Source of the DNA: Microbacterium sp. SORGH_AS_0862
Lineage (GTDB): Bacteria > Actinomycetota > Actinomycetes > Actinomycetales > Microbacteriaceae
NCBI RefSeq assembly: GCF_030818795.1
Contig: NZ_JAUTAY010000001.1
Location: forward strand, 2,232,001-2,296,000
Length of the DNA stretch: 64,000 bases
Direction of reading: 5' to 3'
Shown: positions 1-8,726 of the stretch, one piece after another
Numbering within the stretch: position 1 is the first letter of the stretch
Layout: each line of letters starts with the position of its first letter
Position numbers and translations under genes: made by a program
Notes under the pieces: model-generated
What the model saw: the letters and a program-made list of their open reading frames with translations, nothing else
What the model was told of the DNA's origin: nothing
The model's database searches: none

Positions 1-1
1 G

Positions 2-160
2 CCCGCGTGGCTCACGCTGCTCGTGCTGCTGCTGGTGCTTCCCGCGGTGCTGATCGTGTGGACGTATCGCGAGCCGAAGGAGCTGGTGGTCGCGCTGAGT
101 CTCACCTCGCTCGGCTCGCTGGCCTACGCGGCGCTGGTCTTCTGGGCTCTCCACGGCTGA
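2..160 (+). CDS. C-terminal end of a membrane protein, cut by the window edge
   Basis: Only the last 52 codons are inside the window; the frame is open to the left edge and stops at TGA 158-160. It encodes two hydrophobic stretches separated by a short YREPKE loop, so it is the end of an integral membrane protein with its terminus after the last helix. The family cannot be named from this piece. It points the same way as the degraded GNAT gene that follows 13 bases later. Confidence 0.6.
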   Translation, partial: PAWLTLLVLLLVLPAVLIVWTYREPKELVVALSLTSLGSLAYAALVFWALHG

Positions 161-173
161 GCGGCGGACGACC

Positions 174-493
174 ATGGTCTTCGTCGCGGACACCGATCCG
201 GCTCGCCTCGACCGCGCCTGGATCTGGCGGATGCTCTCGAGCGAGGTGTACTGGCATCGGTGGCGTTCGTCAATGACGCGTACCTTGCGGACGTGGTCGT
301 CGATCCCGCCGCACGCGGCGCCGGCGCCGGCAAGCTCCTCGTGCGCACCATGATCGACGAAGGTCCCGGTGCCGAGTTCCGCTGGACGCTGTTCACCGGC
401 GACGCGCACGGCCTGTATCGGCAGTTCGGTTTCGACACCCCCGACGAGACGGCGATGGTCCGCCCCGGAACGCGGCGGGTGCGCGAGGGCTGA
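174..493 (+). pseudogene. GNAT acetyltransferase, internally deleted and frameshifted
   Basis: Two halves of one GNAT protein sit in different frames. The first, from ATG 174, has the family N-terminus (Asp-Arg-Ala-Trp, then LSSEVYW at about residues 21-27). The second, open around position 245-493, has the core strand and acetyl-CoA loop (YLADVVVDP, then RGAGAGKLLV) and the usual end (WTLFTGDAHGLYRQFGF). The roughly 35-40 residues that normally lie between YW and the core strand are missing, and the join changes frame. A downstream GTG at 260 could give a 77-residue piece, but it would lack the N-terminal half of the fold. I read it as a decayed gene. Confidence 0.6.
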
Positions 494-497
494 GGGC

Positions 498-764
498 TCA
501 GTCCCCGGATGCGGCGTCTTCGGCCTCGGCGTCGTCGGCACCGAGCGGGCGGCGCGGCTCGCGGGGCTTGCCGAGATCGGCCGTCGCCTCCGCCAGGGGC
601 CGGCGCAGGAAGAGGATGGACAGGCTCAGCCCGATCAGCGCGGCGAAGATGGCCGCGAGCCAGTACAGCTCCTGGAACACGGGCAAGAGCATGAGGATCG
701 CGAACGGCACGAGGAACGCGAGAACGCGCAGCACTGAATAGACGATCGCGGGACGGGCCTTCAC
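498..764 (-). CDS. DUF4229-type small membrane protein
   Basis: This 88-residue protein has two transmembrane helices (about residues 7-28 and 33-52) followed by a polar, acidic tail (DDAEAEDAASGD). That architecture and sequence match the actinobacterial DUF4229 family, whose role is unknown. The GTG start is supported by TAGGAT at 776-771 and a six-base gap, which makes the transcript probably leaderless. It is divergent from the PLDc_N protein at 835, with both promoters in the 70-base gap. In many actinobacteria this family lies close to menaquinone genes, as it does here. Confidence 0.75.
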   Translation of the reverse strand: MKARPAIVYSVLRVLAFLVPFAILMLLPVFQELYWLAAIFAALIGLSLSILFLRRPLAEATADLGKPREPRRPLGADDAEAEDAASGD

Positions 765-770
765 CCCCTC

Positions 771-776
771 ATCCTA
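771..776 (-). promoter_or_regulatory. -10 box TAGGAT, DUF4229 gene
   Basis: On the minus strand TAGGAT is followed by six bases and the GTG at 764, the spacing expected for a leaderless mRNA. Confidence 0.6.
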
Positions 777-822
777 CGCGTCGGGTGCCTGCGCTCTCGG
801 GGCCCGTGCAGGCCACGCGGCC

Positions 823-828
823 TAGGAT
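823..828 (+). promoter_or_regulatory. -10 box TAGGAT, PLDc_N gene
   Basis: TAGGAT lies exactly six bases before ATG 835, so the transcript probably starts at the start codon. Confidence 0.6.
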
Positions 829-834
829 GGGGGA

Positions 835-1212
835 ATGGTCCGGCTCCTGCTCATTCTGGCGCTGGTTGCCGTCGTCTTCTGGGTCTACACGGTCGTGGAC
901 TGCGCGGTGCAACCGGCCACGCGTCACCGCGGCGTCAGCAAGGGCACCTGGATGGTCATCGTGATCCTGCTGCCCGTCGTCGGCGGCATCCTGTGGTTCG
1001 TGACCGGGCGCGCGCGCAAGAACGCGGCACCGGTGCGGCGGGCACCCGACGACGATCCGGACTTCCTCCGCACGATCGGCTCGATCAGCGACCAGGACGA
1101 GCGCATCCGCCGTCTCGAGGAGGAGCTCGCCCAGCTCGACTCCGACGACCAGGCGCCCGGTGCGCCGGAGCGGCCCGCGCCGCATCGGCCCGACGAGGAC
1201 GAGCCGCGCTGA
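835..1212 (+). CDS. PLDc_N-domain membrane protein
   Basis: A 125-residue protein with two transmembrane helices (about 2-22 and 39-60) joined by a short polar segment. This is the PLDc_N module, named for the N-terminus of cardiolipin synthases and often found alone in actinobacteria. The C-terminal half is cytoplasmic and charged, with a short predicted coiled coil near residues 83-100 (ERIRRLEEELAQL). No phospholipase HKD motif is present, so it should not be catalytic. Its TGA (1210-1212) is one base from the menD ATG at 1214, so the two are probably co-transcribed. Confidence 0.75.
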   Translation: MVRLLLILALVAVVFWVYTVVDCAVQPATRHRGVSKGTWMVIVILLPVVGGILWFVTGRARKNAAPVRRAPDDDPDFLRTIGSISDQDERIRRLEEELAQLDSDDQAPGAPERPAPHRPDEDEPR

Positions 1213-1213
1213 G

Positions 1214-2992
1214 ATGACGACGCCCGAAGACGCCGGTCGCGCGCCGGCGACGGATGCGGCTGCGGCCCTGCTCGCGCAGCTGATGGAACGCGGCGTCGAG
1301 CACATCGTGGTGAGCCCCGGTTCGCGGTCGCAGGCGCTCGCGCTGGTCGCCGCCGCCGCAGAGACATCGGGACGCGTGCGGGTGCACGTGCGCATCGACG
1401 AGCGGGTCGCGGGTTTCACCGCCCTCGGGATCGGACGAGAATCCGGTGTCCCCGCGGCTGTGGTGTGCACGTCCGGAACCGCCGTCGCGAACCTCATGCC
1501 TGCCGCGCTCGAGGCGCATCACGCGGGCGTCCCGCTGCTGCTGCTCACCGCCGACCGACCGCCGGAGCTGCGCGGCGTCGGGGCGAACCAGACCACACGG
1601 CAACCGGGGCTGTTCCATCCCGCCACCCGCCTCGACATCGACGCTCCGGTGCCCGACGCGATCGACGCGGACGGTTCGTCCGAGCAGAGCCGCATGTTCC
1701 GCCGGCTCGCCGATGACGCGTTCGACGCCGCTCTGGGCGCCGGCACGCGCCCCGCCGGTCCCGTGCACGTCAACCTGCCCGTCCGTGAGCCTCTGGCAGG
1801 CGCTCTTCCCGCCTGGTTCGCCGTCTCCGGCGCTGACGAGTCGGCTGGCTCGCAGGAGGAGGAGCCCGCATCCGGAGCGCTCTATCAGGGCGGCGGCGGA
1901 ATCGGTGAGTCCGACGTCCCCGCGGAGCCCGGAGCCGCTCCGCTGCTGCTGGCGCAGGGGCCGCGTACGGTCGTGATCGCGGGAGCGGATGCGGGAGCCG
2001 ACGCCGAGCGTGTCTCGCACGAGGGCGGCTGGCCGCTCATCGCCGAGATCGTCAGCGGGGCCCGGTTCGGCCGCCTGCTCGTGCACGGCTACCGGCAGGC
2101 GCTGTCGGACCCCGAGCTCGGGGGACGCGTCGAGCGTGTCGTCGTGTGGGGGCATCCGACGCTGAGCCGTGAGGTCACCGCTCTGCTGCGTCGCGACGAT
2201 GTCGAGGTCGTCGCGATCCGCGGTCCCGGCGAGCCGCTGAACCTCAACGGTCGCACGACGGCCGTCGACGCGGTCGCCGTGGCGTCCGGCGACGCCGATC
2301 GTGCGTGGCTGGGGGAGTGGATGCGGGCGTCCCGTGCCGCATCTGTCGATCTTTCGCCGCCCGCGCCCGACGCGGACGGCCTGGCCTCCGCCGTGCCGCG
2401 CGAGCGGCTGTCGGCGGTCTCCGCGGAACTCGACGTGCTGCGCGCCCCGCTCGATCGAGCGGCGCTCGTCGATGCCGTGTGGCGCGCGAGCTGGCCCCAC
2501 GACCGGCTGGTCTTCGGGTCCTCCCGCCTCGTCCGCGTCGCCGATCAGGTGCTGGGCGGCAAGAAGGTTCCGGTGCACGCGAACCGCGGGCTCGCCGGCA
2601 TCGACGGCACGATCGCGACCGCGACGGGCGTGGCGATCGCGAGTCAGGACGAGGGGCGCCCCGGCGTGACCCGAGTGCTGCTGGGCGATCTCGCCCTGCT
2701 GCACGACGTCGGAGCCCTGCTGCTGCCGGCGGCCGAGGCGGAGCCGCGCATCCAGGTGATCGTGGGCAACGACGGCGGCGGCACGATCTTCGACGGGCTC
2801 GAAGTCGCGAGCGTCGCGGATGCGGCCGCGATCGACCGCGTGCAGTACACGCCGCAGTCGGTGCGACTGGAGCACCTGGCTCTCGCCTACGGGTGGGAGT
2901 ACCGCCGGATCACGACGCGGGCGGCGCTCGACCAGGCGCTCACCTCCCCCGCCGGCGGCCGTCAGCTCATCGAGGTGCCGCTGGAGCGCTGA
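1214..2992 (+). CDS. menD: SEPHCHC synthase (MenD)
   Basis: MenD joins 2-oxoglutarate to isochorismate using thiamine diphosphate, the first committed step of menaquinone synthesis. The 592-residue length is usual. The N-terminus has the MenD signature PGSRSQ (35-40), then a CTSGTAVANLMPA stretch and TADRPPELRG. The thiamine/Mg site near residue 518 reads GNDGGGTIFDGLE. The ATG at 1214 is chosen because homologues begin a short distance before the PGSRSQ motif and because it nearly abuts the preceding stop. It converges with menF, whose stop is only five bases away. The middle region (roughly 205-240) is a low-conservation linker. Confidence 0.95.
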   Translation: MTTPEDAGRAPATDAAAALLAQLMERGVEHIVVSPGSRSQALALVAAAAETSGRVRVHVRIDERVAGFTALGIGRESGVPAAVVCTSGTAVANLMPAALEAHHAGVPLLLLTADRPPELRGVGANQTTRQPGLFHPATRLDIDAPVPDAIDADGSSEQSRMFRRLADDAFDAALGAGTRPAGPVHVNLPVREPLAGALPAWFAVSGADESAGSQEEEPASGALYQGGGGIGESDVPAEPGAAPLLLAQGPRTVVIAGADAGADAERVSHEGGWPLIAEIVSGARFGRLLVHGYRQALSDPELGGRVERVVVWGHPTLSREVTALLRRDDVEVVAIRGPGEPLNLNGRTTAVDAVAVASGDADRAWLGEWMRASRAASVDLSPPAPDADGLASAVPRERLSAVSAELDVLRAPLDRAALVDAVWRASWPHDRLVFGSSRLVRVADQVLGGKKVPVHANRGLAGIDGTIATATGVAIASQDEGRPGVTRVLLGDLALLHDVGALLLPAAEAEPRIQVIVGNDGGGTIFDGLEVASVADAAAIDRVQYTPQSVRLEHLALAYGWEYRRITTRAALDQALTSPAGGRQLIEVPLER

Positions 2993-2996
2993 GCGC

Positions 2997-4241
2997 TCAG
3001 GCCAGAGCTTCGACGATCGGTCGGAACTTCACCCGCGTCTCGAGCAGCTCGGACTCGGGATCGCTCGCGGCGACGATCCCTGCGCCGGCATAGGCGGTGA
3101 GGGAGACGTCACCACCCGAGTCGGGCGTGTCGAACTGTGCGCACCGCAGCGCGATCGCCCATTCGCCGTCGCCGGCCTGGTCGATCCACCCCACCGGACC
3201 GGCGTAGCGACCGCGATCGAAGGGCTCGAGGCGGCGGATGACATCGAGCGCCGCCGGCGTGGGGGTGCCGGCGACGGCGGCCGTCGGGTGCAGCGCCGCG
3301 ACGAGGTCGAGCGACGACGCCGTGTCGGAGAGCGCACCTTCGACGTCCGTCGCCAGGTGCCAGACGTTCGGCAGCTTGAGTGTGAACGGCTGCTCGCTCG
3401 AGCGCAGCGCTCGGGTGTGCGGGTCGAGCGCGGCCAGAACGCTGCGCACCGCGAACTGATGCTCGTCCTGATCCTTGGTGCTCGTGGCCAGGGCCAGGGC
3501 GGCCGCCGCATCCGTATCCGGATCCGTGCCGCGTGCCGTGGTGCCGGCCAGGACGCGGGCGGTGACGGTGCCCTGCTCGACGGTCACGAGGGTCTCGGGG
3601 CTGGCTCCGATCAGTCCGTCGACGGCGAAGGCCCACGTGTCGGGGTAGCCGGATGCGAGGGCGCGCACGAGGCGGCGCAGGTCGGAGCCGGCGGGCACGG
3701 TGCCGGCGAGGTCTCGCGCGAGGACGACCTTGCTGACCTCGCCCGCCGCGATCGCCGCGACGGCTTCGCGCACCGAGGCGATGTAGCCGGCGGGGTGCTG
3801 ACGGCCGGGGCCGAGGGTCGCGGACCAGTGCGCACCGTAGGGCGTCGCCGCCGGAGCGAGGGCGGCATCGTCACTCCATCGGATGCGGGTGAGCCAAGAG
3901 CGCCCGTCGCGGCGTCCGATGACGACGGGAGGAACGAGCAGGGCGCCGGGCCGTGCAGAGCGGCGGTCGAAGGGCAGGGCGCCGAAGGCGACGAGGCCCG
4001 TGCCGGGGATCTCGAGCGGGTCGTCCACGACGGCGGCGTCGGCGAGCTCGCGCCAGCGGTCGGCGCGCGCGTCGGCATCGGAGGCGAAGGGGAGGGCGAG
4101 CGGCTCGCCGAGACCCACCATGCCCTCACCCCGGCGCTGCCACACGAGGGGGCGAGCGGGGTCGGTGAAGGCGAGCAGATCGTCGATCGGGTCGATCTCG
4201 CGGGTCTCGACGAGCAGCCGAGGACGCGAGGCACGAATCAC
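2997..4241 (-). CDS. menF: Isochorismate synthase (MenF/EntC family)
   Basis: This protein of 414 residues converts chorismate to isochorismate, the substrate of MenD. The chorismate-binding domain occupies the C-terminal two thirds, with KVVLARDL, IGASPETLV, AGTTARG and HPTAAVAGTP in family order. The N-terminal third is the usual variable domain. The GTG at 4241 is supported by TAGGCT at 4253-4248 with a six-base gap. It converges on menD, so the two functionally linked genes share no transcript, while it diverges from menG at 4317. A catecholate siderophore role is possible for this family, but the menD/menG neighbours favour menaquinone. Confidence 0.92.
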   Translation of the reverse strand: MIRASRPRLLVETREIDPIDDLLAFTDPARPLVWQRRGEGMVGLGEPLALPFASDADARADRWRELADAAVVDDPLEIPGTGLVAFGALPFDRRSARPGALLVPPVVIGRRDGRSWLTRIRWSDDAALAPAATPYGAHWSATLGPGRQHPAGYIASVREAVAAIAAGEVSKVVLARDLAGTVPAGSDLRRLVRALASGYPDTWAFAVDGLIGASPETLVTVEQGTVTARVLAGTTARGTDPDTDAAAALALATSTKDQDEHQFAVRSVLAALDPHTRALRSSEQPFTLKLPNVWHLATDVEGALSDTASSLDLVAALHPTAAVAGTPTPAALDVIRRLEPFDRGRYAGPVGWIDQAGDGEWAIALRCAQFDTPDSGGDVSLTAYAGAGIVAASDPESELLETRVKFRPIVEALA

Positions 4242-4247
4242 CCTCCC

Positions 4248-4253
4248 AGCCTA
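4248..4253 (-). promoter_or_regulatory. -10 box TAGGCT, menF
   Basis: Minus-strand TAGGCT, six bases upstream of the GTG at 4241; leaderless arrangement. Confidence 0.6.
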
Positions 4254-4304
4254 GACTCGCCCCGCTCGAGGAAGGCCCAGCGAGAGGGGTGCGCACGCAC
4301 GCCG

Positions 4305-4310
4305 TAGGCT
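4305..4310 (+). promoter_or_regulatory. -10 box TAGGCT, menG
   Basis: TAGGCT, then six bases, then GTG 4317; leaderless arrangement. It is 51 bases from the opposing menF -10 box. Confidence 0.6.
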
Positions 4311-4316
4311 GGTGAT

Positions 4317-5057
4317 GTGAGCGAGAGCCCTGACCAGCACCGCGCCGACCTCGGCAAGGATCCGGGCCGTGTCAGCGGCATGTTTGACGAGGTCGCCGCC
4401 GGCTACGACCGCACCAACACGGTGCTCAGCCTCGGCAACGACCGACTCTGGCGCGTCGCGGCGACGCGCGCGATCGCGCCGCGCGCCGGGCAGCGCATCC
4501 TCGACCTCGCCGCCGGCACCGGCGCGAGCGCCGTGACGCTGGCCCGAAGCGGAGCGGAGGTGGTCGCCGCCGACTTCTCGCCGGGCATGATCGCCGAGGG
4601 CGTCAGGCGCCACGGGCACATCATGAACCTCACCTTCCAGGAGGCGGATGCCACCGCCCTCCCGTTCGAGGACGCGTCGTTCGACACCGTCACGATCTCG
4701 TTCGGCCTGCGCAACGTCAACGACCCCCACGCGGCGCTCGCCGAGATGCGCCGCGTGACCAAGCCCGGCGGCCGAATCGTCGTCTGCGAGTTCTCGCATC
4801 CGCCGCACCCGCTGTTCGCCGACCTCTACCGCTTCTACAACGACCGCGTCCTGCCCGTCGTGGCCCGCGGCCTCAGCTCGAACGCGGACGCCTACGACTA
4901 CCTCAACGAGTCGATCAAGGACTGGCCCGACCAGCGCACGCTCAGCGGCTGGATCCGGGATGCGGGCTGGGTCGACGTCGCGCACCGCGACCTCACGTTC
5001 GGCATCGTGGCGCTGCATCGCGCGCGTGCGCCGTTCGTCGATCCCGCAGCGAACTGA
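4317..5057 (+). CDS. menG: Demethylmenaquinone methyltransferase (MenG/UbiE)
   Basis: This 246-residue SAM-dependent methyltransferase carries out the last step of menaquinone synthesis. Motif I is ILDLAAGTGAS (61-71), and the UbiE/MenG hallmarks FDEVAAGYD, TISFGLRNV and EFSHPPHPL are all present. The GTG start is fixed by the leaderless-type -10 box six bases upstream. It is followed after 48 bases by the polyprenyl diphosphate synthase, which has its own -10 box. Together with menD and menF the cluster covers the ring-joining, methylation and side-chain steps. Confidence 0.95.
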   Translation: MSESPDQHRADLGKDPGRVSGMFDEVAAGYDRTNTVLSLGNDRLWRVAATRAIAPRAGQRILDLAAGTGASAVTLARSGAEVVAADFSPGMIAEGVRRHGHIMNLTFQEADATALPFEDASFDTVTISFGLRNVNDPHAALAEMRRVTKPGGRIVVCEFSHPPHPLFADLYRFYNDRVLPVVARGLSSNADAYDYLNESIKDWPDQRTLSGWIRDAGWVDVAHRDLTFGIVALHRARAPFVDPAAN

Positions 5058-5093
5058 CGGTTCACAGCGGGTCGAGCCTCTCCGGCCCGCGGG

Positions 5094-5099
5094 TAGGCT
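5094..5099 (+). promoter_or_regulatory. -10 box TAGGCT, polyprenyl synthase
   Basis: TAGGCT, six bases, then GTG 5106. The six bases also contain AGAGGA, so a weak ribosome-binding role is not excluded. Confidence 0.6.
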
Positions 5100-5105
5100 A
5101 GAGGA

Positions 5106-6167
5106 GTGACACGGAGCCCCTCTGCGCCTGGCGCGCACCTCGCGAGCAGACTCGGCCTCGCCGACCGTGTCTTCGCCGGTCCCGTCTCCCGCCGACTGCA
5201 GAAGACCGTCGAAGACGGCCTGGCCAAGGTCGAGGCCCATCTCGCCGACGAGTTGCACGTGGCCGATGCGCTCGCCGACGCCACCAGCCGTTACCTCTAC
5301 GAGGCCGGCGGCAAGCGCGTGCGTCCGATGCTGACGGTGCTCACCGCGCAGCTGGGCGACGGCGTCAACGAGCAGGTGATCGACGCCGCATCCGCTCTCG
5401 AGCTGACCCACCTCGGATCGCTCTACCACGACGACGTCATGGACGGTGCGGACGTGCGCCGGGGCGTGCCCGCCGCGCACTCCGTCTGGGGCAACAGCGT
5501 CGCCATCCTCACCGGTGACCTGCTGTTCTCCCGCGCGAGCCAGATCATGTCGCGTCTGGGCGATAAGGCCATGAAGCTGCAGGCCGACACCTTCGAGCGG
5601 CTCGTGCTCGGCCAGATGCACGAGACCGTCGGTTTGCAGGCGGGCGATGACCCCGTCGACTTCTACCTGCAGGTCCTGAGCGACAAGACCGGCTCGCTCA
5701 TCGCGGCCTCCGCGCAGGCCGGTGTCCTCTTCTCGCACGCCCCCCTGGCGTACGAACAGCCCCTGCTGACCTTCGGAGAGAAGGTCGGTGTGGCCTTCCA
5801 GCTGCTCGACGACGTCATCGACCTCTCGGCGGATGCGGCAGAGACCGGCAAGGTGCCCGGCACCGACCTGCGCGCGGGCGTGCCCACCATGCCGTACCTG
5901 TTGCTCGGACGCCTCGACGATCCCGCATCCGTCGACCTGCTCGCGCGCATCGACGCGGGCGTCGCGCAGATCGCCGACGGGGCCGACCCGGCGCTGCTGG
6001 ACGATCCGCTGGCCGAGCTGCGCGAACACGCCGCCACCGAGCAGACTCTGGCGCTCGCGCACGAATGGTCGGATGCGGCGGTCGCCGCCCTGGAGCCGCT
6101 CCCGCGCGGTGCGGTCCGCGAGGCGCTCACGCGCTTCGCCGACGCGGTCGCCGACCGCAGCAGCTGA
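5106..6167 (+). CDS. Trans-polyprenyl diphosphate synthase (menaquinone side chain)
   Basis: A 353-residue trans-isoprenyl diphosphate synthase. The first aspartate-rich motif is DDVMD (109-113) in LYHDDVMDGADVRRG, and the second is DDVID (235-239). GGKRVRP near residue 69 binds the pyrophosphate. Length and context beside menG indicate a hepta-, octa- or nonaprenyl synthase making the menaquinone tail, as for HepT and GrcC-type proteins. The exact chain length cannot be read from the sequence. An N-terminal extension of about 25 residues is typical of actinobacterial members. Confidence 0.9.
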   Translation: MTRSPSAPGAHLASRLGLADRVFAGPVSRRLQKTVEDGLAKVEAHLADELHVADALADATSRYLYEAGGKRVRPMLTVLTAQLGDGVNEQVIDAASALELTHLGSLYHDDVMDGADVRRGVPAAHSVWGNSVAILTGDLLFSRASQIMSRLGDKAMKLQADTFERLVLGQMHETVGLQAGDDPVDFYLQVLSDKTGSLIAASAQAGVLFSHAPLAYEQPLLTFGEKVGVAFQLLDDVIDLSADAAETGKVPGTDLRAGVPTMPYLLLGRLDDPASVDLLARIDAGVAQIADGADPALLDDPLAELREHAATEQTLALAHEWSDAAVAALEPLPRGAVREALTRFADAVADRSS

Positions 6168-6238
6168 TCTCCGCGCCTGCGAACCAGAGCGCTCGAGGCG
6201 TCGCCACTGACGCCGCTGTATCCCTCGAAAGGACTCCC

Positions 6239-7612
6239 ATGACCAAGCTCCGGCTGGCCATCGTCGGCGCAGGACCCGCGGGCATCTACGCGGCCGACAT
6301 CCTGCTGAAGGCCGAGCGGGCGTTCGACGTCTCGATCGATCTGTTCGAGCACCTCCCCGCTCCCTACGGTCTCGTTCGCTACGGCGTCGCGCCCGACCAC
6401 CCTCGCATCAAGGGCGTGATCACGGCCCTCCGCGACGTGCTCGACCGCGGTGACATCCGCCTGTTCGGCAACGTGCGCTTCGGCGAGGACATCACCCTCG
6501 ACGACCTCAAGAAGCACTACAACGCGGTGATCTTCGCCACCGGGGCGATCCGCGACGCGGACCTCGACATCCCCGGCATCGACGCGGAGGGCTCCTACGG
6601 CGCCGCGGACTTCGTGAGCTGGTTCGACGGTCACCCCGACGTGCCGCGCACGTGGCCTCTGGACGCCTCCTCGGTCGCCGTCATCGGCAACGGCAACGTC
6701 GCGCTCGACATCACGCGCATGCTCGCCAAGCATGCCGTCGACCTGCTGCCGACCGAGATCCCCGACAACGTGCACGCGGGGCTCGAGGCCTCGACCATCA
6801 CCGACGTCCACGTGTTCGGGCGCCGCGGCCCCGCCCAGGTGAAGTTCACGCCGCTCGAACTGCGCGAGCTCGGCGAGCTGCGCGACGTCGACATGGTCGT
6901 CTACGACGAGGACTTCGACTACGACGAGGCTTCGCTCGCCGCGATCGCGAGCAACAAGCAGGTCAAGGTCATCGACCGCGTGCTGCAGGAGTGGCGCACG
7001 CGTCCGGGTGCGAACGGCGCCGGCGGTGAGGCGTCTCGGCGCCTGCACCTGCACTTCTGGGCCAAGCCCGTCGAGGTCAAGAAGGATGCGGCGGGCCGCG
7101 TCGCGGCGCTGGTCTACGAGCGCACGCGTCCCGACGGCGAGGGCGGTGTCGCCGGCACGGGCGAGCTGCGCGAGGTCCCGATCCAGCAGCTGTATCGCGC
7201 GGTCGGCTACTTCGGCTCGCCGCTTCCCGGCGTCCCGTTCGACGAGCGCCACGGAGTCATCCCGAACCTCGAGGGCCAGGTGCTGCACCCCGACTCGAAC
7301 GAGGTCGTCCCCGGCGTCTATGCGACCGGCTGGATCAAGCGCGGACCCGTGGGGCTGATCGGTCACACCAAGTCCGACGCGATGGAGACCGTGCGCCACC
7401 TCATCAACGGCCAGGCCTCGTGGTGGCAGCCCGAGGATGCCTCCCCCGAGGCGGTCCCGGCCCTGCTCGCCGAGCGCGGTGTGCGCTGGACCGACCTCGA
7501 GGGGTGGCACCGCCTCGATGAGCACGAGATCGCCCTCGGGGCGCCCGCGGAGCGTGCGCGCATCAAGGTCGTGCCCCGCGACGAGATGGTGGCGATCTCG
7601 CGCGGCGAGTGA
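6239..7612 (+). CDS. Ferredoxin/adrenodoxin-type NADP reductase (FprA-like)
   Basis: This 457-residue flavoprotein transfers electrons between NADPH and ferredoxin. The FAD-binding Rossmann motif is GAGPAGIYAAD near residue 9. It is followed by the FprA-specific PAPYGLVRYGVAPDHP, and by an NADP-binding GNGNVALD near residue 158. The C-terminal GWIKRGPVGLIGHTKSDA is diagnostic of the adrenodoxin reductase family. ATG 6239 follows GAAAGGA at a good distance. It stands 71 bases after the polyprenyl synthase and probably reads from its own promoter. Confidence 0.9.
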   Translation: MTKLRLAIVGAGPAGIYAADILLKAERAFDVSIDLFEHLPAPYGLVRYGVAPDHPRIKGVITALRDVLDRGDIRLFGNVRFGEDITLDDLKKHYNAVIFATGAIRDADLDIPGIDAEGSYGAADFVSWFDGHPDVPRTWPLDASSVAVIGNGNVALDITRMLAKHAVDLLPTEIPDNVHAGLEASTITDVHVFGRRGPAQVKFTPLELRELGELRDVDMVVYDEDFDYDEASLAAIASNKQVKVIDRVLQEWRTRPGANGAGGEASRRLHLHFWAKPVEVKKDAAGRVAALVYERTRPDGEGGVAGTGELREVPIQQLYRAVGYFGSPLPGVPFDERHGVIPNLEGQVLHPDSNEVVPGVYATGWIKRGPVGLIGHTKSDAMETVRHLINGQASWWQPEDASPEAVPALLAERGVRWTDLEGWHRLDEHEIALGAPAERARIKVVPRDEMVAISRGE

Positions 7613-7650
7613 GCTCGCGACCGATCGGGCGCTTCCCGGACGTGCATCGC

Positions 7651-7656
7651 TAGGCT
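7651..7656 (+). promoter_or_regulatory. -10 box TAGGCT, alpha/beta hydrolase
   Basis: TAGGCT, six bases (GGCGAC), then ATG 7663; leaderless arrangement. Confidence 0.6.
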
Positions 7657-7662
7657 GGCGAC

Positions 7663-8634
7663 ATGAGCGCCTGGGTCCCCGACATCCTCGGGCCCGGGTT
7701 CGCGCAGCTGACCCTGCCACTGGATCTTCCTGCGGACGACGGTCCGCTGGTGGCGACCCTCGTGCGGCACCTGCCGCATCCGGTCGGACGGCTGGTCGCG
7801 CCCCTCCGCGACGTCGACGTGCTGTACGTCCACGGGTGGTCGGATTACTTCTTCCAGACCGAGCTCGCGCGTTTCTGGGCCCGGCTCGGTGCGCGCTTCT
7901 ACGCCCTCGACCTCCACCGGTACGGTCGGAGCCTGCGTGAGGGACAGGTTCCGGGCTACGCCGACAGCCTCGACGAGTACGACGCCGACATCTCGGCGGC
8001 GCTCGCCGCGATGGGGCCGCGCGGCAACAGACGTCTCGTGCTCCTCGGGCATTCCACGGGCGGGTTGACGCTGTCGCTGTGGTCGGCACGCCACCCGGGG
8101 ACCGCGTCCGCGGTCGTGCTCAACAGCCCGTGGCTGGAGTTCCAGATCGGGTCGTTCGGGCGCCAGGCCATCGCGCCCCTCATCCAGGCGCGGGCGCGCG
8201 TTCAGCCCCGCGGGTCGCAGCCCGTCGTTGACCTCGGGTTCTATACGCGGGCGCAGACCGAGCTGGGTGTGCTGCCGATCCCTGGCTACCGCGAGCAGTG
8301 GCGTCCGGCGCAGGGTTTCGCGACGCATCCCGGCTGGCTGCATGCCGTGCTGGAGGGGCATGCGCGCATCGCCGCGGGCGTGGATGTGGGGGCGCCCGCG
8401 TTCGTCCTGCTCTCCGCGCGTTCGTCGTCGCCGATCCGCTGGAGCGAGCAGATGACCTCGACCGACTCCGTGCTCGTTGTCGACGACATCGCGCGAGCCG
8501 CGCTCAAGCTCGGTCCGCTCGTGACGGTCGCGCGCATCCAGGGGGCGGTGCACGACGTGTTCCTCTCGGCGCCTGAGCCGCGGCGCGTCGCGTACGCGGA
8601 GCTCGAGCAGTGGGCGCGCGCACGCTTCCACTGA
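7663..8634 (+). CDS. Alpha/beta hydrolase
   Basis: A 323-residue serine hydrolase with the nucleophile elbow GHSTGG, placing the catalytic serine at residue 131. The strand before it reads RRLVLLGHST. An oxyanion-type region (YVHGWSDYFFQTE) lies near residue 50. The late segment VARIQGAVHDVFLSAPEPRR contains the likely catalytic histidine (AVHDVF). No signal peptide is seen, so it is cytoplasmic. Lysophospholipase-like hydrolases of this form are common in Microbacterium, but the substrate is unknown. Confidence 0.8.
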   Translation: MSAWVPDILGPGFAQLTLPLDLPADDGPLVATLVRHLPHPVGRLVAPLRDVDVLYVHGWSDYFFQTELARFWARLGARFYALDLHRYGRSLREGQVPGYADSLDEYDADISAALAAMGPRGNRRLVLLGHSTGGLTLSLWSARHPGTASAVVLNSPWLEFQIGSFGRQAIAPLIQARARVQPRGSQPVVDLGFYTRAQTELGVLPIPGYREQWRPAQGFATHPGWLHAVLEGHARIAAGVDVGAPAFVLLSARSSSPIRWSEQMTSTDSVLVVDDIARAALKLGPLVTVARIQGAVHDVFLSAPEPRRVAYAELEQWARARFH

Positions 8635-8710
8635 TGTTTGGGAGCCCGAAAAGCTGACAATCGTGTCGTGGAGTTGAGTTCGGTTTTCCGAAATCGGCAG
8701 GCTGGATGAC

Positions 8711-8726
8711 GCGGGCGATCGCCCGC
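8711..8726. repeat. Perfect 16-base palindrome upstream of mntP
   Basis: GCGGGCGATCGCCCGC is fully self-complementary and lies 28 bases before the mntP start. It could be an operator for a dimeric repressor or a chance GC-rich palindrome. It does not match a manganese riboswitch that I can recognise. Confidence 0.4.

Noticed and set aside
1085..2875. Long minus-strand open frame opposite menD
   Set aside because: Same reason: it mirrors a conserved gene, with biased composition and no motifs.
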